Part shown: positions 37,818-47,096 of the stretch, piece by piece | Position numbering within the stretch: position 1 is the stretch's first letter | Layout: each line of letters opens with the position of its first letter | Assembly: GCA_950097265.1 (NCBI GenBank) | Contig: CATNDJ010000005.1 | Coordinates: forward strand, 29,508 to 93,507 | Reading direction: 5' to 3' | Origin: an uncultured Oscillibacter sp. | GTDB lineage: Bacteria; Bacillota; Clostridia; Oscillospirales; Oscillospiraceae | Length of the DNA stretch: 64,000 nt | The notes under the pieces: generated by a model | Seen by the model: only the letters and a program-made list of their open reading frames with translations | The model's database searches: none | What the model was told of the DNA's origin: nothing | Position numbers and translations under genes: made by a program

Positions 37818-38162
37818 TCACTGTACATTCAGGGATCCGTCCAGGTAAACCGATCTTCCGAAGCCCAGGAGAGGGAAGAAAAGAAAGGGCAGCAGCGCAA
37901 GTCCTGCGCCGAACCAAGCGCTGCGGTTAAAGGCGAACGCCAGGTCGATGCCGAGCCGCAGGAGAACATACACATTGTACACGGGCAGGAGCAGGAGAAG
38001 TGCCCGGCGGCCGCTGCCATAGAGCTCGTGAAACAGCAGGCAGGTGCGGCAGACCGGAAGCAGGGCCTCCCAGCCCGAACAGCCCATTTTCTGAAAGCAG
38101 CGCCACCGCCCAGCCGTTTCTATGGCCTGGAGCAGCGCTGCTGCGGCAATCACTGCGTTCAT
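37818..38162 (-). CDS. Small multi-TM protein (DUF5684-like)
   Basis: MNAVIAAAALLQAIETAGRWRCFQKMGCSGWEALLPVCRTCLLFHELYG...LLLLLPVYNVYVLLRLGIDLA. Confidence 0.65.
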   Translation of the reverse strand: MNAVIAAAALLQAIETAGRWRCFQKMGCSGWEALLPVCRTCLLFHELYGSGRRALLLLLPVYNVYVLLRLGIDLAFAFNRSAWFGAGLALLPFLFFPLLGFGRSVYLDGSLNVQ

Positions 38163-38220
38163 TTCTGTCTCTCGCCTCTTTTTGTTGCAAATACATCGCC
38201 TTCTTAAGGGAAATAGTAAC

Positions 38221-38252
38221 ACATAAGTATTCAAATGTCAACATATGCATTC
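38221..38252. promoter_or_regulatory. 12-bp direct repeat (20-bp period) in divergent DUF5684-like/XRE promoter region
   Basis: ACATAAGTATTC and ACATATGCATTC. Confidence 0.5.
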
Positions 38253-38292
38253 GGAGCGGACAGGGTTTTCGGATACACTTTTGGGAGAGGTG

Positions 38293-38544
38293 ATGGAAAT
38301 GAGCGAGATGCGCTTGAATCCCATTGTGGTCGGCGAGGTCATCGCTGCTTACCGGCTCCGGAAGGGGGTGACCCAGGAGGTGCTGAGCGGCTTGGCGGAC
38401 ATCGGCAGGACACACCTCAGCGCCATCGAGCGGGGCGGCCGGAAGCCCACCCTGGAGACGCTGTACCGGATCAGCCTGGCGCTGGACGTGAAGATGAGCG
38501 ACATCGTCCTGGACATCGAGCGGTCCCTGGGGAAGCCCCTTTAA
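38293..38544 (+). CDS. XRE-family helix-turn-helix regulator
   Basis: VIAAYRLRKGVTQEVLSGLADIGRTHLSAIERGGRKPTLETLYRISLALDV. Confidence 0.9.
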   Translation: MEMSEMRLNPIVVGEVIAAYRLRKGVTQEVLSGLADIGRTHLSAIERGGRKPTLETLYRISLALDVKMSDIVLDIERSLGKPL

Positions 38545-38614
38545 GGGGCTGGTATTTTTCAGGAAAAACTGGTATTATCAGGATATCGCACAACGCCGCA
38601 AAGGAGAACTTGCC

Positions 38615-39244
38615 ATGAAACGCTGCTTCATCTTCGCCGCCGGGAGCTTTTACGGCCTGCGGGAGCGCCCCGCCTCCGGCGATCTCGTCATCGCCGCCGA
38701 TGCGGGTTATCAAATCTGCCTAAGAGAGGGGATTGCGCCGGATCTGCTCCTGGGGGACTTTGACTCCATGGAGCCCCCGGCGGACTTCGTCCAGGTCCGC
38801 CGCCTGCCGGTGGAGAAGGACGACACGGACACCCTGGCGGCCTTGCGGGCTGGACTGGAACGGAAGTTTGATACTTTTTATATTTACGGCGGCACCGGGG
38901 GAAAGCGTCTGGACCACACCCTGGCGAATCTTCAATCCCTGCTGTTCCTCCGCCGGAGGGGGGCCAGGGGCTTCCTTTACGACGATGATTTCGTCTGGAC
39001 CGCCGTGGAGAACGAGGCGCTGACGGTCCCCAGAACGGTGGAGTGGGGATTGTTCTCCGCTTTCTGCTTGGGGGACCGGGCGGAGGGCGTGGACGAGGAG
39101 GGTTTTCAATACCCGCTGAAGGACGCCGTACTGACCCCGGAGTTTCCACTGGGCGTCAGCAACCACGTCCTGGAACCGGAAGCCCGGATCACGGTGCGGA
39201 AAGGGGCCCTGGCCGTGGGTTGGGAGCTGCCTCCGTTAGACTAA
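38615..39244 (+). CDS. thiN: Thiamine diphosphokinase
   Basis: IAADAGYQICLREGIAPDLLLGDFDSM, GGTGGKRLDHTLANLQSL. Confidence 0.92.
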   Translation: MKRCFIFAAGSFYGLRERPASGDLVIAADAGYQICLREGIAPDLLLGDFDSMEPPADFVQVRRLPVEKDDTDTLAALRAGLERKFDTFYIYGGTGGKRLDHTLANLQSLLFLRRRGARGFLYDDDFVWTAVENEALTVPRTVEWGLFSAFCLGDRAEGVDEEGFQYPLKDAVLTPEFPLGVSNHVLEPEARITVRKGALAVGWELPPLD

Positions 39245-39274
39245 ATATAGAATAACGAAATGACAAAAGCGCCC

Positions 39275-39303
39275 TTGATTATAGGTCGGCCTTCATGTAT
39301 AAT
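39275..39303 (+). promoter_or_regulatory. Promoter TTGATT-N17-TATAAT of Se-dependent xanthine dehydrogenase gene
   Basis: TTGATT 39275-39280; TATAAT 39298-39303; operator-like TAGGTCGGCCTT in spacer. Confidence 0.65.
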
Positions 39304-39314
39304 AGACAATAACG

Positions 39315-39330
39315 GAAAGGTCGACCTTTC
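39315..39330. promoter_or_regulatory. 16-bp perfect palindrome GAAAGGTCGACCTTTC just downstream of -10
   Basis: Direct reading; 35 bp centre-to-centre from related site in the promoter spacer. Confidence 0.75.
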
Positions 39331-39384
39331 TGAATACATGATGGCCGTGGGACCGAGGGCGGGCACGGAGGCAAGGAGTTTTTT

Positions 39385-41937
39385 ATGGCGGCATTTACCG
39401 TAAACGGCAGACCAGTCACCGTGGAGAAAAACCAGAAGCTGATCCGTTTCCTGCGGGACGGCCTGGGTTTGACCTCCGTAAAGGACGGGTGCAGCGAGGG
39501 GGCCTGCGGCACCTGCACGGTGCTCATCGACGGAAAGCCCACCCGGGCGTGCATCCCACAGACGGACAAGCTGGAGGGAAAGAGCGTTCTCACCGTAGAG
39601 GGATTGACAGACTTTGAGAAGCGGGCCTATACATACGCCTTCGGCCAGGCGGGGGCGGTCCAGTGCGGCTTCTGCATTCCGGGCATGGTCATGTGCGCCA
39701 AAGCCCTTTTGGACGGGAATCGGAATCCCACCCGGGAGGAAGCGGCCTTTGCCATTCGGAACAACATCTGCCGGTGCACCGGCTATGTAAAAATTATCGA
39801 CGCCATCCTGTTGGCGGCGGAGCTGCTCCGGGCCGGAGAGGTCCCGGAAATTCCGTCCGACTGGTCCCTGGGGGCCCGGGTGCCCCGGGTGGACGTGGAG
39901 GAGAAGGTTACCGGCACGGGAATTTACCCCGACGACGTTTACATGGAGGGCATGCTTTACGCTTCCGCCGTCCGGTCCGCGTATCCCCGGGCCCGGGTGC
40001 TGGCGATTCATACGGAGGAGGCCAAGCGACTTCCCGGCGTGGCGGGAGTCTTCACCGCCGCCGATATTCCCGGCAGCAACAAGGTGGGCCACCTGAAAAA
40101 GGACTGGGACACCATGATCGCCGTGGGGGATATTACCCACTACCTGGGCGACGCCGTCTGCATCGTGGCCGCCGAGGACCAGGAAACTCTGGCTAAGGCC
40201 AAGGCCCTGGTGAAGGTGGACTATGAGGAACTGCCCATGGTCCGGAATCCCGAAGAGGCCATGGCGGAGAACGCCCCCCTGGTCCACCGGGAGGGGAACC
40301 TGCTGGCCCACAAGCACATCCAGCGGGGAGACCCGGCGGCGGCCATCGCCAAGAGCAAGCACGTCCTCACGGAGAAGTTCTCCACTCCCTGGACGGAGCA
40401 CGCTTTCTTAGAGCCCGAGTGCGCCGTGGCCTATCCCGACGGGGAGGGGGGGATTATGGTTCTCTCCACGGATCAGGGGGCTTACGACACCCAGCACGAG
40501 ACCATGGGGATGCTGGGCCTCCCCCCGGAAAAGGTGAAGGTCCAAAACTGCCTGGTGGGCGGCGGCTTCGGCGGCAAGGAGGACGTGACGGTCCAGCACC
40601 ACGCCGCGCTGGCGGCCTATCTGACGAAGCGCCCGGTAAAGGTGAAGCTCAGCCGGGCGGAGAGCCTGCTGATTCACCCCAAGCGGCACCCCATGGAGAT
40701 GGAGTTTACCCTGGGCTGCGATGAAAACGGCGTCATCCAGGGCGTGAAGGCCAGCGTGGTGGCGGACACCGGGGCCTACGCCTCCCTGGGAGGGCCGGTG
40801 CTGGAGCGGGCCTGTACCCACGCCGCCGGGCCCTACAATTACCAGAACTTTGAGATTGACGGCTGGGCCTGGTACACCAACAATCCCCCTGCCGGGGCTT
40901 TCCGGGGCTTCGGCGTGACCCAGACCTGCTTCTGCATTGAGAGCCTTTTGAACCAGATGGCGGACGTGGTTGGCGTCAGCCCCTGGGAGATTCGCTACCG
41001 CAACGCCATCCGCCCCGGCCAGGAGCTGCCCAACGGCCAGATTGTGGACGAATCCACCGGCCTGGTGGAGACCCTGGAGGCGGTGAAGCCCTACTATGAG
41101 AAGGCGAAATATGCCGGTCTCGCCTGCGCCATGAAGAACGCCGGCGTGGGCGTGGGCATCCCGGACACAGGCCGGGTGCGGCTGACGGTGGAGGACGGCA
41201 AGGTCCACATTTTCGCCGGGGCCTCCTGCATCGGCCAGGGCCTGGGCACGGTGCTGACCCAGATGATCTGCGACCAGACGGGCCTGAGGCATGAGGACGT
41301 TGTTTACGAGCGTTCCAACACCTACTTCGCGCCGGACTCCGGCACCACCTCCGGCTCCCGCCAGACCCTGTTCACCGGTGAGGCCTGCCGCCGGGCCTGT
41401 GAGGGCCTGAGGGCCGCCCTGGAGGAGGAGGGCCTGGCCTCCCTGAACGGGAAGGAGTTTTACGGCGAATACCTGGGCAAGACGGACCCCCTGGGGGCCG
41501 ACGTGCCCAATCCTGTCAGCCATATCGCCTACGGCTACGCCACTCAGGTCTGCATCCTGGATGAAGACGGGAAGCTGAAACAAATCGTCGCCGCCCACGA
41601 CGTGGGCAAGGCGGTGAACCCCCTGTCGGTAGAGGGCCAGATTGAGGGCGGCGTGGTGATGTCCATGGGCTACGCCCTGACGGAGCGCTATCCCCTGACG
41701 GACTGTAAGCCCAACGTGAAGTTCGGCACCCTGGGCCTGTTCCGGGCCAACCAGATTCCTGAGATTGTCCCCATCATCGTGGAAAAGCCGGGGCTGAACG
41801 TGGCCTGCGGGGCCATCGGCATCGGGGAGATTACCTCCATTCCCACCGCCCCCGCCATTGCCGATGCGTATTTCCGCTACGACGGAAAACGCCGCACATC
41901 CCTGCCTCTGGAGGGGACCCCCTACGCGAAAAAGTGA
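39385..41937 (+). CDS. Selenium-dependent-type xanthine dehydrogenase (fused [2Fe-2S] + molybdopterin domains)
   Basis: 850 aa; CSEGACGTC, CGFCIPGMVMCAKAL, NNICRCTGYVKI, then molybdopterin domains GGGFGGKEDV, AFRGFGVTQ, GASCIGQGLGTV. Confidence 0.92.
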   Translation: MAAFTVNGRPVTVEKNQKLIRFLRDGLGLTSVKDGCSEGACGTCTVLIDGKPTRACIPQTDKLEGKSVLTVEGLTDFEKRAYTYAFGQAGAVQCGFCIPGMVMCAKALLDGNRNPTREEAAFAIRNNICRCTGYVKIIDAILLAAELLRAGEVPEIPSDWSLGARVPRVDVEEKVTGTGIYPDDVYMEGMLYASAVRSAYPRARVLAIHTEEAKRLPGVAGVFTAADIPGSNKVGHLKKDWDTMIAVGDITHYLGDAVCIVAAEDQETLAKAKALVKVDYEELPMVRNPEEAMAENAPLVHREGNLLAHKHIQRGDPAAAIAKSKHVLTEKFSTPWTEHAFLEPECAVAYPDGEGGIMVLSTDQGAYDTQHETMGMLGLPPEKVKVQNCLVGGGFGGKEDVTVQHHAALAAYLTKRPVKVKLSRAESLLIHPKRHPMEMEFTLGCDENGVIQGVKASVVADTGAYASLGGPVLERACTHAAGPYNYQNFEIDGWAWYTNNPPAGAFRGFGVTQTCFCIESLLNQMADVVGVSPWEIRYRNAIRPGQELPNGQIVDESTGLVETLEAVKPYYEKAKYAGLACAMKNAGVGVGIPDTGRVRLTVEDGKVHIFAGASCIGQGLGTVLTQMICDQTGLRHEDVVYERSNTYFAPDSGTTSGSRQTLFTGEACRRACEGLRAALEEEGLASLNGKEFYGEYLGKTDPLGADVPNPVSHIAYGYATQVCILDEDGKLKQIVAAHDVGKAVNPLSVEGQIEGGVVMSMGYALTERYPLTDCKPNVKFGTLGLFRANQIPEIVPIIVEKPGLNVACGAIGIGEITSIPTAPAIADAYFRYDGKRRTSLPLEGTPYAKK

Positions 41938-41943
41938 CGGCAA

Positions 41944-41972
41944 AAGCCGGGGCGGTTCGCCCGCCCCGGCTT
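41944..41972. terminator. Hairpin between convergent genes
   Basis: AAGCCGGGGCGG-TTCGC-CCGCCCCGGCTT. Confidence 0.65.
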
Positions 41973-41977
41973 GAGGA

Positions 41978-42553
41978 TTATTGCTCCAGTTCCGCCAGCG
42001 CCGACCGCGTGTCTACGTCCGTCAGCTCCTGCTCCGCCGTCTCCAGCAAAATGAGGTCCTCCTCGTGCCGCCGGATGACGGTATTGCCCCCGCGGTCCTC
42101 GGTGAGGGCCAGCAGCTCCGGAAAAAACCGGGCGGGGAAAACGCAGGGATTTCCCCGGACCCCGCCGTGGGCCAGGGCGGCGATGTTATCCGGCCGGCTT
42201 TGCCACAGCTCTGCCAGGGCCCGGACGCTCTCTTGCCTTAAGAGCGGCTGGTCGCTGACCAGGAACATCGCCCCGGCGCAGTTCCCCAGGGACTCCAGCC
42301 CCAGCCGGATGGTGTGGCTGATACCCCAATCCGGGTGTTCGTTCCGGACGGCGGAGAAGCGAAACCGCTCCGCCAGCTCCATGACCTCCGGGTACTGGGT
42401 CACCACGGCGACTTTTTCAAATTCCTCTCCCGGCACCGCCTCCAGCGCCCGGAGGATGAGGCTCCGGCCTCCCACTCCGGCGGCCAGCTTATTCTCCCCG
42501 AACCGGCGGGCGTTCCCCGCCGCCATGACCACGCAGCCCAATTTCAGCGCCAT
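41978..42553 (-). CDS. mocA: Molybdenum cofactor cytidylyltransferase-like nucleotidyltransferase
   Basis: CVVMAAGNARRFGENKLAAGVGGRSLILRAL, FLVSDQPLL, GNPCVFPARFF; between two xanthine dehydrogenase loci. Confidence 0.85.
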   Translation of the reverse strand: MALKLGCVVMAAGNARRFGENKLAAGVGGRSLILRALEAVPGEEFEKVAVVTQYPEVMELAERFRFSAVRNEHPDWGISHTIRLGLESLGNCAGAMFLVSDQPLLRQESVRALAELWQSRPDNIAALAHGGVRGNPCVFPARFFPELLALTEDRGGNTVIRRHEEDLILLETAEQELTDVDTRSALAELEQ

Positions 42554-42665
42554 ACGATTACCCCCAGCGTTTCCATGATAAAAGCAGTATATCCTCTTTT
42601 CTCCCGTTCAGTCAAGCGCGCCTGTTCCTCGGGAGCGAAGTTGTAATCAAAAAGGAGGGCACCCA

Positions 42666-44960
42666 ATGAGCAAATGCGTCGGCAAGAGCGTGACCCGGGT
42701 GGACGCCTACGAAAAGGCGACGGGCCGGGCCAAATACATGGACGACCTCTGCGGCCGCGAAGCCCTGATTGCGAAGATCTGCCATTCCACCATTGCCCAC
42801 GGCTTCGTGAAGTCCGTGGACACGGCGGCGGCGGAGGCCGTTCCCGGCGTGGTCAAAATTCTGACCTGCTTCGATGCGCCGGACGTCGAGTTTCCCACGG
42901 CGGGCCATCCCTGGTCCACGGACCCCCATCACCAGGACGTAGCGGACCGGAGGCTGCTGAACCGCCATGTGCGCTACTACGGCGACGAGGTGGCCGTGGT
43001 CATCGCCGAGGACGAGATTGCCGCCGCCCAGGCCGTTCGGGCTCTCAAGGTGGAGTACGAGGAGCTGCCCTTCGTCCTGGATGTGCAGGAGGCCATGAAG
43101 GACGGCGCGCCTCAGATTCACGAGGGCCGGGCGAACAACATCCTGGCTCACTCCGACGTGAGGCGGGGGGACTACGAGGCCGCCCGGCAGGAACCCGGCC
43201 TTATCAAAGTCGAAGGCTGGTACGACACCCCCACGGTCCAGCACTGCCACATCGAGAACCACGGCTGCTTCGCCTACGAGGAGGCGGGCCGGGTGGTGGT
43301 GGTCAGCTCCACCCAGATTCCCCACATCGTCCGCCGGGTCGTCGGCCAGGCTTTGGGCATTCCCTGGGGTAAGGTCCGGATTATCAAGCCCTACATCGGC
43401 GGGGGCTTCGGCAACAAGCAGGACGCGCTGTACGAGCCCCTGTGCGCCTGGTGCTCCACCCAGGTGGGCGGGCGGCTGGTGAAGCTGGAGTGCAGCCGGG
43501 AGGAGACCTTTGTGTCCAACCGGGTCCGCCACGCCATCCGCACCCATATCATCTCCTACGTCCGGCCCGACGGCACGCTGGTGGCCCGGAAGCTGGAGGC
43601 CTTCTCCAACCAGGGGGCCTACGCCTCCCACGGCCACGGCATCGTGGCCAAGGGCATGAACGCCTTCCCCCAGCTCTATCCCTGCCTCAACGTGGAGTGC
43701 GACAGCTGGACGGTGTACACGAACCGGCCCTCCGCCGGGGCCATGCGGGGCTATGGCATTCCCCAGGCCATGTTCGCCGGGGAAAGCCACATCGACGACA
43801 TCTGTAAGGCCATCGGCATGTCCCCCCTGGAGTTCCGCCGGAAAAACCTGATGCCTGTGGGCTATGTGGACGGCTTCTCCAAGAACGAGCTGTACCACGA
43901 CACCTTCAATCAATGCATGGACAAGGCCCTGGAGCTGCTGGACTATGAGAAGAAGTTCCGGGAATACCAGAACCAGACCGGGCCGGTGCGCCGGGGCGTG
44001 GGCCTGGCGGTCTTCTGGTATAACACCGCCGTGTGGCCCATTTCCCTGGAGTCCTCCTCCTGCCGCATGGTACTGAACCAGGACGGGTCTTTGCAGTTCC
44101 AGACCGGCGAGACGGAGATCGGCCAGGGCTGCGACACGGCCTACTCTCAGATGGTGGCGGACGCCGTGGGGATTCCCCTCAGCGATGTCCACGTGGTTTC
44201 CACCCAAGATACCGATATCACCCCCTTCGGCACCGGAGCCTACGCCTCCCGGCAGACCTATATCGGCGGCTTCTCCATCATGCAGACGGCCCTGGCCCTC
44301 CGGGAGCGCATCCTGGAGGTGGCTCACGAACAGACCCGGATGCCCGTTTCCAACCTGGACCTGGCGGACGGCCAAATCGTCCGGAAATCCGACGGGCGGG
44401 TGTTGAAGTCCCTGGGGGACCTGGCTACGGAGAGCCTGTATTCTCTGGAGCACAGCCGGCACATCACCGCCGAGACCACGGCGCAGATCAAGTCCAACGC
44501 CTACTCCTTCGGCTGCTCCTTCGCCGAGGTGGAAGTGGACATTCCCATGTGCAAGGCGACCCTGCTGCGGCTCATCAACGTCCACGACTGCGGGACCCTC
44601 ATCAATCCCGCCCTGGCGGAAGCCCAGGTCCACGGCGGCATGTCCATGGCCATCGGCTACGGTCTCTCCGAGGAATTGAAGTTTGACGAGAAGACTGGAA
44701 AGCCCCTGAACAACAACCTGCTGGACTACAAGCTGTCCACCTTTATGGACCACCCCGCGCTGGAGGTGGGCTTTGTGGAGAACCCGGAGCCCACGTCTCC
44801 CTACGGCACCAAGGCCCTGGGCGAGCCCCCGGCCTGTTCGCCGGCCCCGGCCATCCGGAACGCCATCCTGAACGCCACCGGCGTGGCCGTTGATTCCTGC
44901 CCCATCACGCCCCACGTCCTCTACCGGAAATTCCGGGAAGCGGGACTGATCGAAGAGTAA
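42666..44960 (+). CDS. xdhA: Xanthine dehydrogenase molybdenum-binding subunit
   Basis: 764 aa; GGGFGNKQDAL, GAMRGYGIPQAMF, TGETEIGQGCDTAYSQM. Confidence 0.93.
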   Translation: MSKCVGKSVTRVDAYEKATGRAKYMDDLCGREALIAKICHSTIAHGFVKSVDTAAAEAVPGVVKILTCFDAPDVEFPTAGHPWSTDPHHQDVADRRLLNRHVRYYGDEVAVVIAEDEIAAAQAVRALKVEYEELPFVLDVQEAMKDGAPQIHEGRANNILAHSDVRRGDYEAARQEPGLIKVEGWYDTPTVQHCHIENHGCFAYEEAGRVVVVSSTQIPHIVRRVVGQALGIPWGKVRIIKPYIGGGFGNKQDALYEPLCAWCSTQVGGRLVKLECSREETFVSNRVRHAIRTHIISYVRPDGTLVARKLEAFSNQGAYASHGHGIVAKGMNAFPQLYPCLNVECDSWTVYTNRPSAGAMRGYGIPQAMFAGESHIDDICKAIGMSPLEFRRKNLMPVGYVDGFSKNELYHDTFNQCMDKALELLDYEKKFREYQNQTGPVRRGVGLAVFWYNTAVWPISLESSSCRMVLNQDGSLQFQTGETEIGQGCDTAYSQMVADAVGIPLSDVHVVSTQDTDITPFGTGAYASRQTYIGGFSIMQTALALRERILEVAHEQTRMPVSNLDLADGQIVRKSDGRVLKSLGDLATESLYSLEHSRHITAETTAQIKSNAYSFGCSFAEVEVDIPMCKATLLRLINVHDCGTLINPALAEAQVHGGMSMAIGYGLSEELKFDEKTGKPLNNNLLDYKLSTFMDHPALEVGFVENPEPTSPYGTKALGEPPACSPAPAIRNAILNATGVAVDSCPITPHVLYRKFREAGLIEE

Positions 44961-44975
44961 AGGAGGGCCCAGCGT

Positions 44976-45857
44976 ATGTATGACATGAAAGCCCTGTACC
45001 AGGCTGAGAGCGTCAAGGACGCCGTGGCCTTGCGGCTGGCCCATCCCGAGGCCCAGATCATCGCCGGAGGCTCCGACGTACTGGTCCAGATGCGGGAGGG
45101 CAAACGGGCCGGGGCGGAGCTCATCTCCATCCAGACCCTGGACGAGCTCCGGGGCGTGTCCCTGAAGGAGGACGGGACCCTGCGCATCGGCTCCCTGACC
45201 AGCTTTTCCCATATCACCCGGGACCCGCTGATCCAAACGTACATCAACGTTTTGGGCGAGGCCGTGGACCAGGTGGGCGGACCCCAGATTCGGAACATCG
45301 GCACCATCGGGGGGAACACCTGCAACGGCGTTACCTCCGCCGACTCCGCCTCCACCCTCCACGCCTGGGACGCCATTGTGGAGCTCACCGGCCCGGAGGG
45401 CGTCCGCCGCCAGCCCATCCACGATTTCTACATCAAGGCAGGCAAGGTGGACGTCCGGGAAGGGGAGATTCAGACCGCCATTTTAATCCCCAAAGAGAGC
45501 TATGAAAACTGCTTCGGACACTATATCAAGTACGCCATGCGCAGCGCCATGGACATCGCCACCTTGGGAACCTCCGTCAACGTCCGCCTCTCCGCCGACA
45601 AGAAAGCGGTGGAGCGGGCCCGGGTTGCCTTCGGCGTAGCGGGCCCCGTGCCCCTGCGGGCCGCGCATGCCGAGGAACTGGCCAAGGGTCGCCCCGTTAG
45701 CCTGGAGCTGGCGGAACAGTTCGCCCGGGCGGTCAAGGAGGACATCAATCCCCGGGACTCCTGGCGGGCGGCTAAGGATTTCCGCCTGCACATCGCCGTG
45801 GAGAGCGCGAAGCGGGCCTTCATTGAATCCGTAAGACTGGCGGGAGGTGACCTGTGA
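44976..45857 (+). CDS. xdhB: Xanthine dehydrogenase FAD-binding subunit
   Basis: AQIIAGGSDVLVQMREGKR, GGPQIRNIGTIGGNTCNGVTSADS. Confidence 0.93.
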   Translation: MYDMKALYQAESVKDAVALRLAHPEAQIIAGGSDVLVQMREGKRAGAELISIQTLDELRGVSLKEDGTLRIGSLTSFSHITRDPLIQTYINVLGEAVDQVGGPQIRNIGTIGGNTCNGVTSADSASTLHAWDAIVELTGPEGVRRQPIHDFYIKAGKVDVREGEIQTAILIPKESYENCFGHYIKYAMRSAMDIATLGTSVNVRLSADKKAVERARVAFGVAGPVPLRAAHAEELAKGRPVSLELAEQFARAVKEDINPRDSWRAAKDFRLHIAVESAKRAFIESVRLAGGDL

Positions 45858-46363
45858 TGGAAAAGCATCAGATCCAGTATCAGACAGTCCGTTTCAACCT
45901 GAACGGCAAGGACGTGGAGCGGACGGTGGACGTCCGGGCCAGCCTCACCGACATGCTGCGAAACGACTTCCGGATGACCTCCGTGAAAAAGGGCTGCGAG
46001 GTAGGGGAGTGCGGGGCCTGCAACGTCCTCATCGACGGGGAAGCCTTCAACTCCTGCATCTACCTGGCCGTCTGGGCCGAGGGCAAGAAGGTCCGCACCC
46101 TGGAGGGCCTTCTGGGCCCCAACGGCGAGCTCTCCGATATCCAGCAGGCCTTCGTGGACGAGGCGGCCATTCAGTGCGGCTTCTGCTCCCCGGGCTTCAT
46201 CCTGACGGCGGTGGAGATTCTGGAGAGCGGGAAAGAGTACACGGACGGCGAGCTTCGGAAGCTCCTCTCCGGCCACCTGTGCCGGTGCACCGGATACGAA
46301 AACATCCTCCGGGCGGTGAAGAAGACCATGTACAAGCGCCTGGGGAAAGATGTGCCGCGGTGA
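45857..46363 (+). CDS. xdhC: Xanthine dehydrogenase [2Fe-2S] subunit
   Basis: CEVGECGACNVLIDG, CGFCSPGFILTAVE, LCRCTGYENI. Confidence 0.94.
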   Translation: MEKHQIQYQTVRFNLNGKDVERTVDVRASLTDMLRNDFRMTSVKKGCEVGECGACNVLIDGEAFNSCIYLAVWAEGKKVRTLEGLLGPNGELSDIQQAFVDEAAIQCGFCSPGFILTAVEILESGKEYTDGELRKLLSGHLCRCTGYENILRAVKKTMYKRLGKDVPR

Positions 46364-46380
46364 CTTGGTAATAATGTAAG

Positions 46381-46415
46381 AGCGGCGGAACGCATAAGCG
46401 TCCCGCCGCTTTCCT
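46381..46415. terminator. Hairpin between convergent xdhC and aldolase
   Basis: AGCGGCGGAACGC-ATAA-GCGTCCCGCCGCT. Confidence 0.65.
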
Positions 46416-46417
46416 GT

Positions 46418-47083
46418 TCAATAGCCTGTCTTTTTGCCGTCCGGCTGTCCGTAGGATTGGAAGCGCTCCACCACGTCGTCCATGGCCTCCCTGCCTAGCA
46501 CGTTGGGCGTTCCGATACAAAGGGCCCGGTATTGGAGCTCCGCCACGTATTCCATGTTCAGCGCCAAGCCATAGGCCCCGGCGATGTCCCTGCCGCAGGC
46601 CACCAGCCCGTGGTTTCCCAAGAGGACCGCGTCGCTGTTCCCGGCGGTCTCCACGGCGGCCTCCGCCAGCTCCAGAGTGCCGAAGGGGTAGTAGGGCACG
46701 CAGGGGATCTCCGCCGCTCCCGCATCGGCGATGGCGTAGTGAACGGCCTGAAGGGGAAGGCCCAGCACGGCGAAGGTAGTGCAGTACATGGAGTGGGTGT
46801 GGACCACGGCCCGGATCTGGGGCTTGCGCTTGTAAAAGAGGGTGTGGAGGGCCCATTCGCTGGAGGGCTTCCGGGCCCCCTCCACGATATTGGCTTCCAG
46901 GTCCGTCACCACCACGTCCTCCGGCCGGGTATCAAAGTAGCCGATGCCGGAGGGGCTGACGGCCATCAGGCCCTGCTCCGGGACATAGATGCTGAGATTG
47001 CCGCTGGTGCCGGTGCAGAGCCGGTCGGCGCTCATTCGTTTGCCGTACTCCACCACCAGCTCCCGTTCCTTCTGTAACAGCAT
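46418..47083 (-). CDS. Class II aldolase/adducin family protein (fuculose-1-phosphate aldolase-like)
   Basis: GTSGNLSIYVPEQGLMAVSPSGI, PSSEWALHTLFYKRKPQIRAVVHTHSMYCT, NHGLVACG. Confidence 0.92.
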   Translation of the reverse strand: MLLQKERELVVEYGKRMSADRLCTGTSGNLSIYVPEQGLMAVSPSGIGYFDTRPEDVVVTDLEANIVEGARKPSSEWALHTLFYKRKPQIRAVVHTHSMYCTTFAVLGLPLQAVHYAIADAGAAEIPCVPYYPFGTLELAEAAVETAGNSDAVLLGNHGLVACGRDIAGAYGLALNMEYVAELQYRALCIGTPNVLGREAMDDVVERFQSYGQPDGKKTGY

Positions 47084-47096
47084 GGCTGTAACCTCC

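Noticed and set aside
38545-38614. Possible TPP riboswitch before thiN
   Set aside because: No THI-box motif (CUGAGA/ACCUGA) in the short leader.
39245-39384. Possible purine riboswitch before the xanthine dehydrogenase gene
   Set aside because: No purine aptamer core seen; the palindromes look like DNA operators.
42612-45422. 936-aa minus ORF opposite xdhAB
   Set aside because: Antisense shadow; no coherent domain.
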